DNA of 35,040 nucleotides from Nemertoderma westbladi (GCA_032718475.1 JAUCBJ010007370.1:1-35040), one strand, 5' to 3'. Counted from the first letter of the stretch, positions 19,468 through 29,606 are shown. The notes: generated from the letters alone by a model not told the origin. Translations and numbers: made by a program.

Positions 19468-20085
19468 AGTGGGGGGTTGGGGGGTGCTTTTTTGCCGAGT
19501 CAGGTCTCGGTTGAATCATCATATGACCATCATATGACGTAGCAGTACAGGCATACCGGTATGCATCTAATGCACAAAGGCATATTATTATATATTAAAA
19601 ATGCGATATAGGATGAAGGATGGCGGGTATGAAAGTTGTGTGATTGTCCCAGCAAAGATGGATAGTTTCAGATGTAAACAACTTTCGTAGATTTAGTTGG
19701 TGTTGATACATTAAACATTTATTAAAAACAATACAGCCTTTGCTGCAATTGGCAATATTTTCGTAAATCTTTCTTGTTAATAGTTATCATTATTAATAGT
19801 TGAAGTTAATTATATTAATTATAATTAATATTATTAATTAAGTAATGATACTTAGTACTTGATAAAGTTAAAATATTTATTTGTTTGTTTGTTACGCTAA
19901 ACAGCTAAAGGGAAGGCAGGAAGGGGTATCTCTCTAGGCCTACTGTGTAGTGTGTATATGACGAAACACTTAACATGCCCCATATTGCCAGCTGATACAG
20001 TGGAGTTTATACTCAGACGATAAAGAAATATGGGAAGGTGGATGGGAATGTGGGAATTAATAAACGCTAGTGTTACCTTCCAATT
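19468..20085. other. non-coding stretch, no gene seen
   Basis: AT-rich with TTAATTA-type palindromes at 19790-19850. Nothing coding is supported. Confidence 0.4.
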
Positions 20086-20255
20086 GAAGGAAAAGAGTAG
20101 GTTACAGCGGCTGTAATTTCTAACCAAAACAATAAACGACGTTTTACCTACAAATTGAGGGAAATGAGCAGGTTACCGAGACAGGGTTTTCTAACCAAAA
20201 CAATAAAGGATTTTGTTACCTACCAATTGAGGGAAAGGAGAATATGTTACCGCGG
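20086..20255 (-). repeat. dispersed unit, about three tandem copies, reverse orientation
   Basis: Tandem units of roughly 70 bp, each with TCTAACCAAAACAATAAA, a TTACCTACCAATTGAGGGAA-like stretch and GAGCAGGTTACC-like ends. It is the reverse complement of the unit at 9812-9905. Confidence 0.75.
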
Positions 20256-20344
20256 CGGCTTGTTTACACCCACCTTCTTACTAACCGTCCGACTGACTGA
20301 TCAATAGATCATCCCCCTCAAAAAATAAAGGACATCACACACGC

Positions 20345-20455
20345 GCATAAAACACTTAATAAAGGTAAATTTAATAAAAAATATCGACCAATAAAAAATC
20401 GACCGAAAAGTGAAATCCTGGTATTCTTCACATGGGCGGTATTCTTCACATGGGC
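20345..20455 (+). mobile_element. MITE copy C, right-end fragment of the GCCCATGTGAAG family
   Basis: Matches the right part of the element at 1238-1517: ATAAAACACTTAA, a GACCGAAAAGTGAAATCCTG stretch, then CTTCACATGGGC. The terminal TATTCTTCACATGGGC is duplicated in tandem. The left half is absent. Confidence 0.7.
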
Positions 20456-21505
20456 CGGCACCAAAATTTCGCACCAGCCGCTAAAAACAAATTTAAGTGG
20501 GAACAGTGTCAGATACCGTCAGATCAGATCAGATAAGGACAGGCGTTTTAGCCATCCTAGCAACAACGGCATGTCTTGTCTATGCAATATCTATGTAGGG
20601 TAGCTACATAAACATAAACAAAATGTTCCAGAACATTGTGTAAATTATTAGATAGAATAAGTGGCCTCCAGCGTACGATAATTCTTTGAAGGCATCTCAG
20701 CTGTTTCTTAAAGAAACTCACACATTGTTACATATGTGGAATCCTATCCAATGATATGTACAAATGAGAAGAATGGCGGCGATGCGAAAGGTGGGATTTC
20801 GCAAAATAAAATTTTGTAAACGCGTATAAAAAATTTCAAAAATACATGCTTCATGGTAACAGTTACAACCACGGTGAGTTGAACTAGTGGTGTTCTAACC
20901 AAAACAATAAACAACCACTTTACCAATTGAGGGAAACCATATGGTCAGACAGTCAGTATAGTCACTCTATAACCAAAAAAATCAGGCAGTCAAACATTGT
21001 ACCGGTACGCAGGTGTATAATGACATTTAGAAGCGGTTGAAAAGGTCGGTCCCCAAAGTAACAAGGCCCGGGGGGGGGGGGGTTAATGTGGTATATATTC
21101 TAGTGATTTGCATTAAATTTAGTGCCAATGAGTCGTACCAATCAGTAACTGTAGTGTAGATGCAATGTTCTAGAACATACTAAATAGTAAATATAACTAC
21201 TTTAGCTACCCGTACTTTACTTATGAAATTATACTACATAATTACTATAAAGTTGAACGCAAGTAAGGAATTTTAGATAGACAAGGCCATGTACCCGTGC
21301 GTAGTGGATATTGTGTCCGGAAGTTTGGAAAATTACATCGCAAACAATCCAATTTATTGTTCACTATATTATAAAATGGGAACATTTGATAAACATTTGA
21401 AATTAATAAAATTTGTCAATTTTAATTTATATTTTTAGCAAGACAATAAATTGATTATACATTTTATAGTGGGTCAATTTGTTGTTAACTAAATGTTGGA
21501 ATATT
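20456..21505. other. non-coding stretch with isolated repeats
   Basis: Includes a GATCA-rich short repeat near 20520, a single copy of the CTAACCAAAACAATAAAC unit at 20893-20935, a 13-G run at 21070-21082, and a first ATGTTCTAGAACAT palindrome at 21165-21178. No gene is supported. Confidence 0.45.
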
Positions 21506-22044
21506 AGGCCGGTTCACACCTGGCAACTTTTTCAGCAACTAGCAACTTAATTTGAACCGGTATCACTTCCGTACACGTACACCAAATTTGGATTTTTTTA
21601 TGTGTATTTTTTCTGTGTTTTATGGTTTTAATTAGTGTTCTAGAACATATTTGGACCTTCACACAATATTAATTAAATTAATTAAATATTTTTATGGTAG
21701 GTTGTATTTTATGAAAATATTGCAAATAATAATAAATTGTAAAATCAAATATTTGGTATTTTTATTTTCTGTAATCTAACAAAAAATAGGAATGTTTATT
21801 ATTTATGTGTATTTGTTTCGTTTTTATTTGTGTATTTTGTGTATTTAATACCAAATATTTGATTTTATAATTAGGCTATTATTTGCAAAATTTTCATAAA
21901 ACACTAGCTAGTAGCTACCATAAAAAACGTTATCTAACATTATCTAACACTATGATAAAGAAAAATAATCATTATAGAACAGTTAAAAACACACATTTAA
22001 AAAATACAGATTTGGTGTACATGTACGGAAGTGATACCAACATT
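21506..22044. mobile_element. foldback element, long imperfect inverted repeat
   Basis: The left arm (about 21554-21762) and right arm (about 21846-22036) are reverse complements over about 200 bp with indels. Examples are GTATCACTTCCGTACACGTA against TACATGTACGGAAGTGATAC, and AAATCAAATATTTGGTATT against AATACCAAATATTTGATTTT. The loop is ~80 bp. The left end starts AGGCCGGTTCACACCTGGCA, like the MITE at 8290. No matching right-hand terminus is seen, so the outer boundary is uncertain. Short ORFs here are artefacts. Confidence 0.75.
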
Positions 22045-22076
22045 TTTAAAATAGATAGTTTTTGTTACTTTTTTTT

Positions 22077-22225
22077 AATGTTCTAGAACATTATTGTCTA
22101 TTTATTTTTTTAAATAATTTTGTTCTAGAACAAATAATTGTTGTTCTAGAACAAAATTAATTAATTATATTTTTTGTTGTTATCAAAGCTAGTTTTTCTA
22201 ACTTTTATTTAATGTTCTAGAACAT
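22077..22225. repeat. cluster of GTTCTAGAAC palindromes
   Basis: Four palindromes in 150 bp, centred near 22085, 22127, 22148 and 22219, each with the core TTCTAGAA and flanks making 14-16 bp perfect dyads (AATGTTCTAGAACATT, TTGTTCTAGAACAA). Further copies are at 21167, 21637, 32230-32281 and 33013. TTCnnGAA is the core of a heat-shock element, so regulatory meaning is possible but unproven. Confidence 0.6.
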
Positions 22226-22461
22226 ATCGTGGCATTGGTGTGGCCTGGGTGCCCACTTTTGACCATTTTTTTCATGTGAAAATGAATATTATCATGAAGT
22301 TTATTTATTATATATTATATTATATATATTTATATAGTTGTATTTGACCTTCTGACAATAAGATGTGAGTATTTTTTTTGTATGGTAAAAACATTGCATG
22401 AGTCTTTGACTTTAGATTTTCTGTGATGTTCTCATGATCAATGTTGAACATTGTTCGTGAC

Positions 22462-23515
22462 CCAAAACACAGTAATGGGGACCCAAAACACAGTAATGGA
22501 GACCCAAAACATAGTGAGGGGGACCCAAAACACAGTATTGGAGACCCAAAACACAGTAATGGAGACCCAAAACACAGTAATGGAGACCCAAAACACAGTA
22601 ATGGAGACCCAAAACACAGTGATGGGGACCCAAAACACAGTAATAGGGACCCAAAACACAGTGATGGGGACCCAAAACACAGTACTGGAGACCCAAAACA
22701 CAGTAATGGAGACCCAAAACACAGTATTGAGACCCAAAACACAGTAAAGGAGACCCCAAACACAGTAATGGAGACACAAAACACAGTAATGGGGACCCAA
22801 AACACAGTAATGGAGACCCAAAACTAATGGAGACCCAAAACACAGTAATGGAGACCCAAAACACAGTATGGAGACCCAAAACACAGTAAAGGAGACCCCA
22901 AACACAGTAATGGAGACACAAAACACAGTAATGGGGACCCAAAACACAGTAATGGAGACCCAAAACTAATGGAGACCCAAAACACAGTAATGGAGACCCA
23001 AAACACAGTATGGAGACCCAAAACACAGTAAAGGAGACCCCAAACACAGTAATGGAGACACAAAACACAGTAATGGGGACCCAAAACACAGTAATGGAGA
23101 CCCAAAACACAGTGATGGGGACCCAAAACACAGTAATGGAGACCCAAAACACAGTAATGGAGACCCAAAACACAGTGATGGGGACCCAAAACACAGTAAT
23201 GGATACCCAAAACACAGTAATGGAGACTCAAAACACAGTAATGGAGACCCAAAACACAGTAATGGAGACCCAAAACACAGTGATGGGGACCCAAAACACA
23301 GTAATGGAGACCCAAAACACAGTAATGGAGACCCAAAACACAGTGATGGGGATCCAAAACACAGTAATGGAGACACAAAACACAGTAATGGGGACCCAAA
23401 ACACAGTGGTGGGGACCCAAAACACAGTGATGGGGACCCAAAACACAGTGATGGGGGACCCAAAACACAGTGATGGGGACCCAAAACACAAAAACACAGT
23501 AATGGAGACCCAAAC
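22462..23515 (+). repeat. 21-bp minisatellite array, ~50 units
   Basis: Tandem 21-bp units of the form GGRGACCCAAAACACAGT plus a three-base tail, AAT or GAT in most units. Because 21 is a multiple of three, five of the six frames stay open and give long artefact ORFs such as repeated METQNTV or GSPLLCF. Within it a 142-bp higher-order unit is repeated (22732, 22874, partial at 23016), marked by an AAAGGAGACCCCAAAC variant. The array ends with a truncated unit GGAGACCCAAACTA. Confidence 0.95.
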
Positions 23516-24400
23516 TACTAGGATCGGCATGCTGCATTGCAGCTGCATTATTAAGAATGCTGTGCCGGCTTGTCGACAAAATTGCGCCGCCACAACTCCC
23601 TATCACCCATGACATTTACTAGATCATCCACATCTTCAAGGCCAGTGTCCTTTAAAATGCGTCTCAAGAAAGTCATGGGCTGTCCAGCATGCTTATTCAC
23701 TCCATGAGGCTGCCAAAGTACACGATTATGCACTGGCTGGTCCTCACGGCGAAAGCAATGTCCTGCAAAGCGGAGGCGATTATGTTCTAGTGTCAAGCTT
23801 GGGGGAACCAATGAGACACCTCCAATGTTATATAGTGTCTGGTTGGAGATGTGTGCATTGTACTTGACACAATGAACCCGGCGTAGCATTCTTGTGAATG
23901 TGCCATCCAGAGATTTGGTGTCCTCAGCAGTTAGAGACCAGCATGGACTCCCATAGAGGAGTACTGGAACTACTGCTGCTCTAAATAATCGGACCTTAAG
24001 TTTCTGATTAATTCTCGGTGACTTCCAAATCCTGGAAAGCCTATTCAAGGCTGCCCATGCCTTTCCCTTACGTATTCGAAGGTCCTCACCTGACTTCCGG
24101 ATCCATGATCCCAGGTAACATAAGTCGTCCACATGCTCAAGCATACCATCTTTTGAGCTTATGCTCATCCGATCAGAGACTTGCTGAGGACTTTCAAAGT
24201 TAACTGTCAAAATTTTGGTCTTTCTGGAGTTAATAAAAAGACCAACACTAGAAGCAGCATGTTTTAATGAGCTGAGGAGCCGTGGGGCTCCCTCTAGTGA
24301 TTCTGAGAGTAATCCTAAGTCATCAGCAAAGTCTAGATCAGTTAGGTACTTGGCAGGATTTCCTCGACTTCTGGAGCCAGTAGGTGGAGTTATCATCACC
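23516..24400 (-). pseudogene. C-terminal half of an RTE-like LINE reverse transcriptase, inside the minisatellite
   Basis: The minus-strand frame reads ITPPTGSRSRGNPAKYLTDL followed at once by DFADDLGLLSESLEGA; the FADD is the RT catalytic pair. It continues with GLFINSRKTK, the thumb and connection region (LCYLGSWIRKSGEDLRIRKG, ALNRLSRIWKS), VLLYGSPCWSL, and the C-terminal HNRLRFAGHCFRRED and GDRELWRRNF, ending at a stop near 23551. This is typical of the RTE-type C-terminus. The upstream RT, with the first catalytic Asp and the template-grip motif, is missing: the open frame runs directly into minisatellite sequence. It is therefore a fragment. It is the complementary half of what survives at 17350-19467, but the order of the two halves is reversed relative to an intact element. 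Confidence 0.82.
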
Positions 24401-24493
24401 CAAAACACAGAAATGGAGACCCAAAACACAGTGATGGGGACCCAAAACACAGTAATGGAGACCCAAAACACAGTGATGGGGACCCAAAACACA
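24401..24493 (+). repeat. 21-bp minisatellite, short segment (~4 units)
   Basis: Four units of the same 21-bp repeat as 22462-23515, between the RTE-like fragment and the 5' end of LINE-B. It stops at GACCCAAAACACA and is followed by a CAA-rich stretch (24494-24537) that begins LINE-B or is decayed repeat. Confidence 0.93.
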
Positions 24494-24679
24494 ACAGCCA
24501 AACAAAACACAACAACAACAACCAAAACAAAACACAGGACTGACTGAATACATGCTGACTACTTCTGGACTTATATTGTTGGTACCGGTATATCAGCTAG
24601 TGCAATACTTTAATAGTACAGTAGTAGGCGGAGGCCTGCAACTGGCAACGGCATAAGCTTGAGGAAAGGGAACGCAATA

Positions 24680-26152
24680 ATGAATCCCGATGGTGTACTG
24701 CCACCGCGCCCACATAGCGGTCCGTGCGGAGTTCATGTGCTAAACGATATTCTAGCATATCTATGGTCGGGTCACCTTAAAGGATATCATAGGGACAGTA
24801 TTGTCTCAATAGCGTCAGTGTGGCCAAAGTTTACGGATCTCATGTTGAAGGAAGCCAAACAGGTTATATTAGGCTTAATACCCTCGACAGATAAGGAAAA
24901 ACAGAAGCAATCATTTGCTAAAAGTAGACAATCTGGTGAGTCATTACGTCGCAACCTGATTGGGGACATATTAGATATATTTGATTATCAGCCGTTCATA
25001 GCTGGTAATAATGTCAGAGAGAATCGATCGATTTTTATTCCTTTTGATCTTACTATTCTACCTCCGTATTCATTGTCTCAGTCAGATACTGCAGTATTAT
25101 TACAGAGAACTAGCTTTCTACAGGACCGCTTGGCGGTTCTCGAGGCAATATGTCTACCTTTTTGCTTGAACCAATTAGGTCTGGAACAGGAGCCAAGTAA
25201 ATTGACCCCAGGTGCTGAGCTGGTTGAATCAGTTGGGTTGGCGCTAAAGAGATCAACTGAAGTAATCGGTATCCCAGACTCTGGTGACAGGGATAGGCCT
25301 ATGATGACAAGAGAATTGCCAGTTCCTCCGGGTGGCGTGTGTGCATCAGCTGTTAACGGGTCTGGAAATGGCAGCAGTAGTTCTCAACGCGGTGGGACCG
25401 CTATCGGCAATGACCTCAATCGCACCCGCTCGCGGCAGAGTTATTCAGAGGTGCTGGTCTCAGAACGCCGTCAAGGTCAACAGCAATTCCGACAACAACG
25501 TATGGGTGGAGAGAACCGTAACCGCAACAGATACCAGGTTCTAGAGGGAACTGATGACGATATAGTTAGAGTTCGACATCGTGACATATCGGAGAGTGAG
25601 GTTGACTCGGTGGATGTTGGGTATACAAGAATGGGAGTAAAGGGTAAACCTGTAAAACCAGGTCGTGATCAACGGCAGGTTGGAAGAGCCTCCTACAAGC
25701 CTGAGAGACAGTTGTGGCGTGACAGGCGGTCTGAAGTCGTTAAAGGTAAATCTAGTGTGGCGGCCTTTCCGAGTTCGCGACCTTTTGCGAGGCTATTTCT
25801 TACTGGGTGTGGAGCTGATGTTGTACCTGCAACAATCATTGATTACATAAAGGTTGGGAAGGGGTATGACGTTAAATGTGAACTTATCTCACAGTCGGGG
25901 TCTTGGTCTAGATCATTCCTTATAACATGTAAGGAGGAGGAACGTATGGAATTGATGGTTGGTGAATTTTGGCCTATGAACACGCAGATAAGACCGTTTT
26001 ATGGGAGAGCTAACTTTGGGAGTACACGGGCCGCAGGTACACTTGGAGGTTTAGAGCGTAATCCAGTCTCTCGAAGTCTGGGTATCGAGCCAGCAAGTCC
26101 GGGTGATGACGGGAGTAACAGGAGTGTGCAAGTGGACTGTGACAAGGAGTAA
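24680..26152 (+). CDS. LINE-B ORF1 protein
   Basis: 490 residues from the ATG at 24680; an in-frame TTG lies 21 bp upstream, but ATG is the better start. The N-terminal module (about residues 20-150) has LNDILAYLWSGHLKGY, KEAKQVILGLIPST and an FDLTILPPYSLS segment, a layout I associate with ORF1s of several invertebrate LINEs. A low-complexity Ser/Arg/Gly-rich middle (about 205-360) follows. The C-terminal globular region (about 365-440: RPFARLFLTGCGADVV … VKCELISQSGSWSRSF … FWPMNTQIRPFYGRANF) resembles the RRM-like RNA-binding domain of such ORF1s. No zinc knuckle or PHD finger is present, unlike LINE-A ORF1. It probably coats the element RNA. Function is inferred from position and general pattern. 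Confidence 0.72.
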   Translation: MNPDGVLPPRPHSGPCGVHVLNDILAYLWSGHLKGYHRDSIVSIASVWPKFTDLMLKEAKQVILGLIPSTDKEKQKQSFAKSRQSGESLRRNLIGDILDIFDYQPFIAGNNVRENRSIFIPFDLTILPPYSLSQSDTAVLLQRTSFLQDRLAVLEAICLPFCLNQLGLEQEPSKLTPGAELVESVGLALKRSTEVIGIPDSGDRDRPMMTRELPVPPGGVCASAVNGSGNGSSSSQRGGTAIGNDLNRTRSRQSYSEVLVSERRQGQQQFRQQRMGGENRNRNRYQVLEGTDDDIVRVRHRDISESEVDSVDVGYTRMGVKGKPVKPGRDQRQVGRASYKPERQLWRDRRSEVVKGKSSVAAFPSSRPFARLFLTGCGADVVPATIIDYIKVGKGYDVKCELISQSGSWSRSFLITCKEEERMELMVGEFWPMNTQIRPFYGRANFGSTRAAGTLGGLERNPVSRSLGIEPASPGDDGSNRSVQVDCDKE

Positions 26153-26248
26153 GAGGGGTTTAATATATATTTTTCATTTTTGTATCAATTATATTTTTTA
26201 TAGAAATTTTATATATATATAGGTTTTGTAATTAATCACTAAATAATT

Positions 26249-29086
26249 ATGGCTGATACAAACATTAATCTGGTGTCCTACAACTGTAACTCTATACGTA
26301 GACCAGTTGCATTAAAGACCGTAACCGATATATGTACTAGTGGTATTAATATCGTCGCTCTACAGGAGCACATGTTGCCCTGTCAAGAATTAGGGTTTCT
26401 CGATACCATAGATGGCGACTACCTAAAATTTGGTATATCGCCTGTTAATTACTCGCACGGTCTACTTACGGGTAGGCCTTATGGAGGACTGGGTTTCTTG
26501 TGGCATAAAAAGTTAGCGAAGGCGGTGGAGTGTGTGCCCTGTGGCGATGATAGAATGCTAGGATTAACTGTAAAGCTTGAAAATAAACAGAGTTTATTCA
26601 TTCTAAACGTTTATCTACCATATGAGAGCCCTGAAAATGATGAATTATTTTCGTCATGTTTAGGTAATATTAAAAGTATATATGAGTCTTGTTCATTTAC
26701 TCACTTATGTATAATAGGTGACTTTAATGCCGATGTTAAGCGTGCTTATTTCCGTGAACTAAAAATGTGGTGCAATTTCAATCACATAATTATTAGCGAT
26801 GTTGATAGGCTACCTGCTTCGACATGTACATTTATAAGTGCAGCGCATAGCACTACTTCGTGGCTGGACCACATAATTTGTTCTACCACATTAGACTCAT
26901 ATATATCACAGTTATCAGTTGGGTACCAGTACGCAATTGATGACCATACCCCGATTGGCTGTAGTTTCAGTCTTACTCCGATAATAACCGAGTATACTCC
27001 TCCAGTTGGTGCTAAATCTGCTGTAGATTGTCCGCACTGGGAGACTATAAGTAAGGACCAGTTGAGTGAGTATAACAAAGTGGTCAATGATATATTTAGT
27101 GAATCCCTTCTCAGTGAGGATTATTTAATTAATTGTGCTAATACATCGTGTACAAATTGTAGGGTGCAAATTGATTCATTATATGATTCTATTATTGATG
27201 GCATAAAATTAGCTAGTAAAACGGTTTTTAAAAACAAAGTTAATGGAGGCCCTAAGATAAAACATGTTCCAGGATGGAACGATTATGTTAAGCAGGAATA
27301 CCAAAAGTCAAGGGAGGCATTTTTATCCTGGCGATTGTCGGGATCTCACCGACAAGGCTATTTACACGAGCAGTACCTGCGAACCAAAGCAAATTTTAAG
27401 CGGGTTTTACGGGATTGCAAACGCAATGAAAATAAAAATAGAGATGACAGGCTTGCAGAATCCTTTATTACAGCGAGTTCTGGAAAATTTGGAATTGGTC
27501 AGTTTTGGTCACAGGTACACAATCGTTGCTCAGTGCGCTCCACAGCCCCTAATAAGGTTGGTGACGCCTGTGGACCAGAAGAGATAAGCGAAATGTGGGG
27601 TGCGCATTTTGAAAAAATCTATAACTGTGTTAATGATGATTCTGATGCCATCTTTGTAGATGCAAAGTTAAATGATATTATTTTCAGTGATATTAATGTT
27701 AATTTAAATGATATATTTGACGCTCTACATAGCTTAAATCTAGGTAAAGCATGTGGTTCAGATGGGGTATCGGGTGAGCATTTTATTTTCGGATGTGGTC
27801 CTGGCCTATTAAAGAAATTACGTGTACTAATTAATGCTATATTTGTACATGGGTATCTACCAGTAAGGATGATGGATTGCATTATTATACCGTTAGTTAA
27901 GGATAGAACCGGTGATATTACGTCAAAGGATAATTATCGGGGTATTTGTCTCTCTACTGTGCTTAGTAGAATTCTAGAATCCGTAATGCTTAATATTTGT
28001 AGGGGTAAATTAAGGACGGTTGATAACCAGTTTGGTTTCAAGTGTAACTTAGGTACGGAGACGTGTATATATGCTTATAAGGAATTAATAAATCATTATC
28101 TAACTCATGACTCTCCGGTGTATGTCTGTATGCTCGATGCCTCTAAGGCGTTCGACAGGGTAAACCACTATAAGTTATTTAGGAAATTATTAGATAGAGG
28201 TGTTCCACGGTATTTGGTTAGGGTATTGTTATTTTGGTATAGAAATCAATCTATGTGTGTTAAATGGGACGGCATTTTATCTTCAAAGTTCAAAGTTACA
28301 AACTCGACAAAACAAGGCGGTATATTTTCTCCCGTGCTATTTATAATATATATTGACGATTTAAGTACTGAACTGACTAATACGGGAGTAGGGTGTTTTA
28401 TTGACAATATTAGAGTAAATAATTTGTTATATGCAGACGATATGTGCTTGATTTCCAATTCAATTGTAGGGCTACAAATACTGATCGATTCGGCGGTATC
28501 TTATGCCAATAGGAATTCAATTGTTTTTAATGTGAAGAAAAGTAAATGTATATATTACTTTCCGAGATCTAATAGGATAACTTCAATTACAAATGTTTTC
28601 TTGTATGATAAACCAGTTGAAATTGTTGAGCAATTTTCATATTTAGGCCATATTCTACATTCTAGTACAGATGATGACATTGATATCAAGGCCCAAATGT
28701 GTTCCTTATATGCAAGAGCCAATATGTTAATGAGAAAGTTTGGAAATTGTTCCCGTGCAGTAAAAATATGCCTATTTAGAACTTTTTGTACGCCGATTTA
28801 CTGTAATAGTTTATGGGCTAGAATGAACTACTCTGATTGTGTTTATAGAAAACTGAAAGTAGCGTACAATAATGCAATTCGTTTGTTTTTTCGGATATCT
28901 AGAGTTACTGATGACATACCAACGAGTATGTCATTAACATGTGGAGAATTAAATATACCTATGTTGATTCATATAACGTACAACAGCCTTTGTAGCCTTA
29001 CCAAACGTCTAAACTGTACGGAGAATAGTATTTTGCGTACAATCCATAAAGAATGTCATCAGGATTCTATAATTTTTTGTGCATGA
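26249..29086 (+). CDS. LINE-B ORF2: AP-like endonuclease and reverse transcriptase
   Basis: 945 residues from ATG 26249. Endonuclease at residues ~5-255: LVSYNCNSIRR, LQEHM with E40, IIGDFNAD at 155-162, TSWLDHIICS and DDHTPIGC. RT at ~470-800: ACGSDGVSGEHF, DNYRGICLSTVLSRILE, LDASKAFDRVNH with catalytic D630, TKQGGIFSPVLF, and LLYADDM with YADD at 728-731. A C-terminal domain with a CxxxYxR-type region follows, and the protein ends CHQDSIIFCA. No stop or frameshift interrupts it, so all visible catalytic residues for nicking and target-primed reverse transcription are present. The 96-bp gap after ORF1 suggests independent initiation or re-initiation. No RNase H domain is evident. Confidence 0.9.
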   Translation: MADTNINLVSYNCNSIRRPVALKTVTDICTSGINIVALQEHMLPCQELGFLDTIDGDYLKFGISPVNYSHGLLTGRPYGGLGFLWHKKLAKAVECVPCGDDRMLGLTVKLENKQSLFILNVYLPYESPENDELFSSCLGNIKSIYESCSFTHLCIIGDFNADVKRAYFRELKMWCNFNHIIISDVDRLPASTCTFISAAHSTTSWLDHIICSTTLDSYISQLSVGYQYAIDDHTPIGCSFSLTPIITEYTPPVGAKSAVDCPHWETISKDQLSEYNKVVNDIFSESLLSEDYLINCANTSCTNCRVQIDSLYDSIIDGIKLASKTVFKNKVNGGPKIKHVPGWNDYVKQEYQKSREAFLSWRLSGSHRQGYLHEQYLRTKANFKRVLRDCKRNENKNRDDRLAESFITASSGKFGIGQFWSQVHNRCSVRSTAPNKVGDACGPEEISEMWGAHFEKIYNCVNDDSDAIFVDAKLNDIIFSDINVNLNDIFDALHSLNLGKACGSDGVSGEHFIFGCGPGLLKKLRVLINAIFVHGYLPVRMMDCIIIPLVKDRTGDITSKDNYRGICLSTVLSRILESVMLNICRGKLRTVDNQFGFKCNLGTETCIYAYKELINHYLTHDSPVYVCMLDASKAFDRVNHYKLFRKLLDRGVPRYLVRVLLFWYRNQSMCVKWDGILSSKFKVTNSTKQGGIFSPVLFIIYIDDLSTELTNTGVGCFIDNIRVNNLLYADDMCLISNSIVGLQILIDSAVSYANRNSIVFNVKKSKCIYYFPRSNRITSITNVFLYDKPVEIVEQFSYLGHILHSSTDDDIDIKAQMCSLYARANMLMRKFGNCSRAVKICLFRTFCTPIYCNSLWARMNYSDCVYRKLKVAYNNAIRLFFRISRVTDDIPTSMSLTCGELNIPMLIHITYNSLCSLTKRLNCTENSILRTIHKECHQDSIIFCA

Positions 29087-29250
29087 TTAAATATTGTACT
29101 TAAGGGAAGATATATTCTTTTGTTCTGCTGTGCTATTACATAAAACTGTATTTTGTTTATTTTACGTACCGGTACCCGTTTTGTCTTTTTTCTTTGCCAT
29201 AACTAAATATTTTATGGGCCTAGGCCTGGATTAAAGAATATACAATATAC

Positions 29251-29606
29251 AGTAATGGAGACCCAAAACACAGTAAAGGAGACCCCAAACACAGTAATGG
29301 AGACCCAAAACACAGTAATGGGGACCCAAAACACAGTAATGGAGACCCAAAACACAGTGATGGGGACCCAAAACACAGTAATGGAGACACAAAACACAGT
29401 AATGGAGACACAAAACACAGTGATGGGGACCCAAAACACAGTAATGGAGACCCAAAACACAGTGATGGGGACCCAAAACACAGTAATGGAGACACAAAAC
29501 ACAGTGATGGGGACCCAAAACACAGTAATGGAGACCCAAAACACAGTAATGGGGACCCAAAACACAGTGGTGAGGACCCAAAACACAGTGATGGAGACCC
29601 AAACTA
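29251..29606 (+). repeat. 21-bp minisatellite, right-hand array (~17 units)
   Basis: The same repeat as at 22462 resumes immediately after LINE-B. Its second and third units carry the AAAGGAGACCCCAAAC variant that marks the 142-bp higher-order unit of the left array. It ends GGAGACCCAAACTA, the same truncated form that ends the left array at 23515. Long ORFs on both strands here are repeat artefacts. Confidence 0.95.

Larger units (their letters stand above)
24494..29250 (+). mobile_element. LINE-B: intact two-ORF non-LTR retrotransposon inserted in the minisatellite
   Basis: A ~185-bp leader, ORF1 (24680-26152), a 96-bp spacer, ORF2 (26249-29086) and a ~165-bp 3' UTR, flanked on both sides by the same 21-bp minisatellite. 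On the left the array stops after AAAACACA; on the right it resumes at ACAGTAATGG, so unit register is kept to within about three bases. Both ORFs lack stops or frameshifts. The clade is uncertain: the RT is CR1/I-superfamily-like but clearly different from LINE-A. No poly-A or obvious terminal repeat is seen; the 3' end seems to run straight into the minisatellite. Confidence 0.8.

Noticed and set aside
22462-23515. CRISPR-like regular repeat
   Set aside because: Units are contiguous with no unique spacers, and the context is eukaryotic.
22320-23615. Several long overlapping open frames on both strands (up to 267 codons) with heptapeptide repeats
   Set aside because: The 21-bp repeat has a unit divisible by three and lacks stops in five of six frames, so the frames stay open automatically. 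There is no sign of one preferred frame.
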